DNA of 34,022 nucleotides from Fusobacterium sp. Its GTDB lineage: Bacteria; Fusobacteriota; Fusobacteriia; Fusobacteriales; Fusobacteriaceae. Positions within the stretch are counted from its first letter, which is position 1; each line of letters begins with the position of its first letter. The translations under genes were made by a program, and so were the position numbers. The notes beneath the pieces were generated by a model. It was not told where the DNA came from. It ran no database searches and saw nothing but the letters and a program-made list of their open reading frames with translations. Positions 33,505 through 34,022 of this stretch are shown here, piece by piece. The stretch lies in assembly GCF_029258315.1 (NCBI RefSeq), contig NZ_JARHZE010000036.1:1-34022 (forward strand), written 5' to 3'.

Positions 33505-34022
33505 ATGAAAAAACTATTTTTTATTTATATATGTCTATATAATATTATTCTTGCATTAAATTTTTCGGTTGCTCCTACTGGATTTAATTTAGATTTAAAA
33601 CAAAATCTAACAAATGAAGTTTACCTTATAAACAATACAGCAAAGCCTTTAAGAATAGAGGTTTTTACAGAAGTGCCAGAGAGTTATGAAGATTATAATT
33701 TTAATGAGAATATTGTGATTTTCCCAAAAATGATTTCTATAAAACCTGGTGGAAAACAAACGGTGAGATTTAAAATTAAAAAAAATAGCAATATGAAGGA
33801 TGGAGAGTATAAAAGTTTATTAGTTTTTAGAGAAAAACCAAGTGAGATTAAATCAGAAGATATAAAAAATACGACAGGACTTACAACTAATATATCTTTT
33901 ATAACAGAACTAGCCATTGCAGTTAAAGGGAATATAGGAAAAGAAAAGATAGATGGAAGTATAAAAGATGTAAAAGTAAATTATAGAAATGATTTTTTAG
34001 ATACCAATACAAAAGTTTTATC
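33505..34022 (+). CDS. PapD-like periplasmic pilus chaperone, 5' part
   Basis: The frame starts at ATG 33505 after AAAAGGAG and runs off the window (172 codons visible). Signal peptide MKKLFFIYICLYNIILA, then FSVAPTGFNLDL, EVYLINNTAKPLRIEV, IVIFPKMISIKPGGKQTVRF and GEYKSLLVFREKP. This is the pattern of the chaperone N-terminal domain: the 'VxP' start, the asparagine-rich turn, and the 'P..l.l.PG..q.vR' block with the conserved Arg. It would carry the DUF4402 subunits to the usher. The C-terminal domain lies past the edge. Confidence 0.85.
   Translation, partial: MKKLFFIYICLYNIILALNFSVAPTGFNLDLKQNLTNEVYLINNTAKPLRIEVFTEVPESYEDYNFNENIVIFPKMISIKPGGKQTVRFKIKKNSNMKDGEYKSLLVFREKPSEIKSEDIKNTTGLTTNISFITELAIAVKGNIGKEKIDGSIKDVKVNYRNDFLDTNTKVL

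Noticed and set aside
33693-33917. Minus-strand open frame of 74 codons
   Set aside because: Antisense to the chaperone gene, which has signal peptide, ribosome binding site and family motifs on the plus strand.

Overview
The window is a very AT-rich bacterial chromosome segment. Gene content (single-copy housekeeping genes with strong AGGAGG-type ribosome binding sites, an outer-membrane porin, LolD/LolE-type lipoprotein export, a biotin-dependent oxaloacetate decarboxylase alpha chain, lysine/isoleucine-heavy proteins) fits a Gram-negative, low-GC anaerobe of the Fusobacteriota (Fusobacterium or a close relative such as Cetobacterium). The genus cannot be fixed from the sequence alone.

Layout. 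1-102 is the 3' end of a 5S rRNA, followed by about 700 bp of gene-free, extremely AT-rich DNA. 818-5955 is a plus-strand run: tmcAL, an MFS sugar/cation symporter interrupted by an in-frame stop, a short comEC, an M50 membrane protease and an IMPACT/YigZ protein. 6115-9645 is minus-strand: a beta-barrel porin, a MerR-type regulator, a TMEM164-like membrane protein and a viroplasmin-RNase H protein. The porin and merR promoters share an operator-like sequence inside 19-bp spacers, so the MerR protein probably controls both. 9821-15033 is plus-strand: rpmE, upp, oadA, then a redox pair (thioredoxin reductase fused to a C-terminal AhpF-N-terminal-like module, plus a stand-alone copy of that module). 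15072-20835 is minus-strand: an AGCS amino-acid symporter, a D-2-hydroxyacid dehydrogenase, hpf, lolD, a lolE-like permease and a DUF1232 protein. 20955-24976 is plus-strand: an M24 aminopeptidase P, a small ankyrin protein and a PAS-GGDEF-EAL protein.

The most interesting part is 23237 to the right edge. Six bases after the stop of the PAS-GGDEF-EAL gene lies a class-I cyclic-di-GMP riboswitch (GEMM) whose closing stem overlaps an intrinsic terminator. Directly behind it starts a tightly packed operon that encodes a divergent chaperone-usher type surface fibre: a DUF4402-like secreted subunit, a periplasmic-sensor HD-GYP phosphodiesterase, an orphan family-5 solute-binding protein, a larger DUF4402-like subunit, an usher-like outer-membrane protein, a MORN-repeat protein and a PapD-like chaperone (cut by the window end). 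The genes suggest a self-contained circuit: cyclic-di-GMP controls transcription of the fibre through RNA, while two predicted cyclic-di-GMP phosphodiesterases, one just upstream and one inside the operon with an extracytoplasmic ligand sensor, could lower the signal again.

Several gene starts were moved from the longest open frame to an internal start that has a well-spaced ribosome binding site; this is stated in each entry. All functional assignments are from reading motifs by eye; no database search was run.
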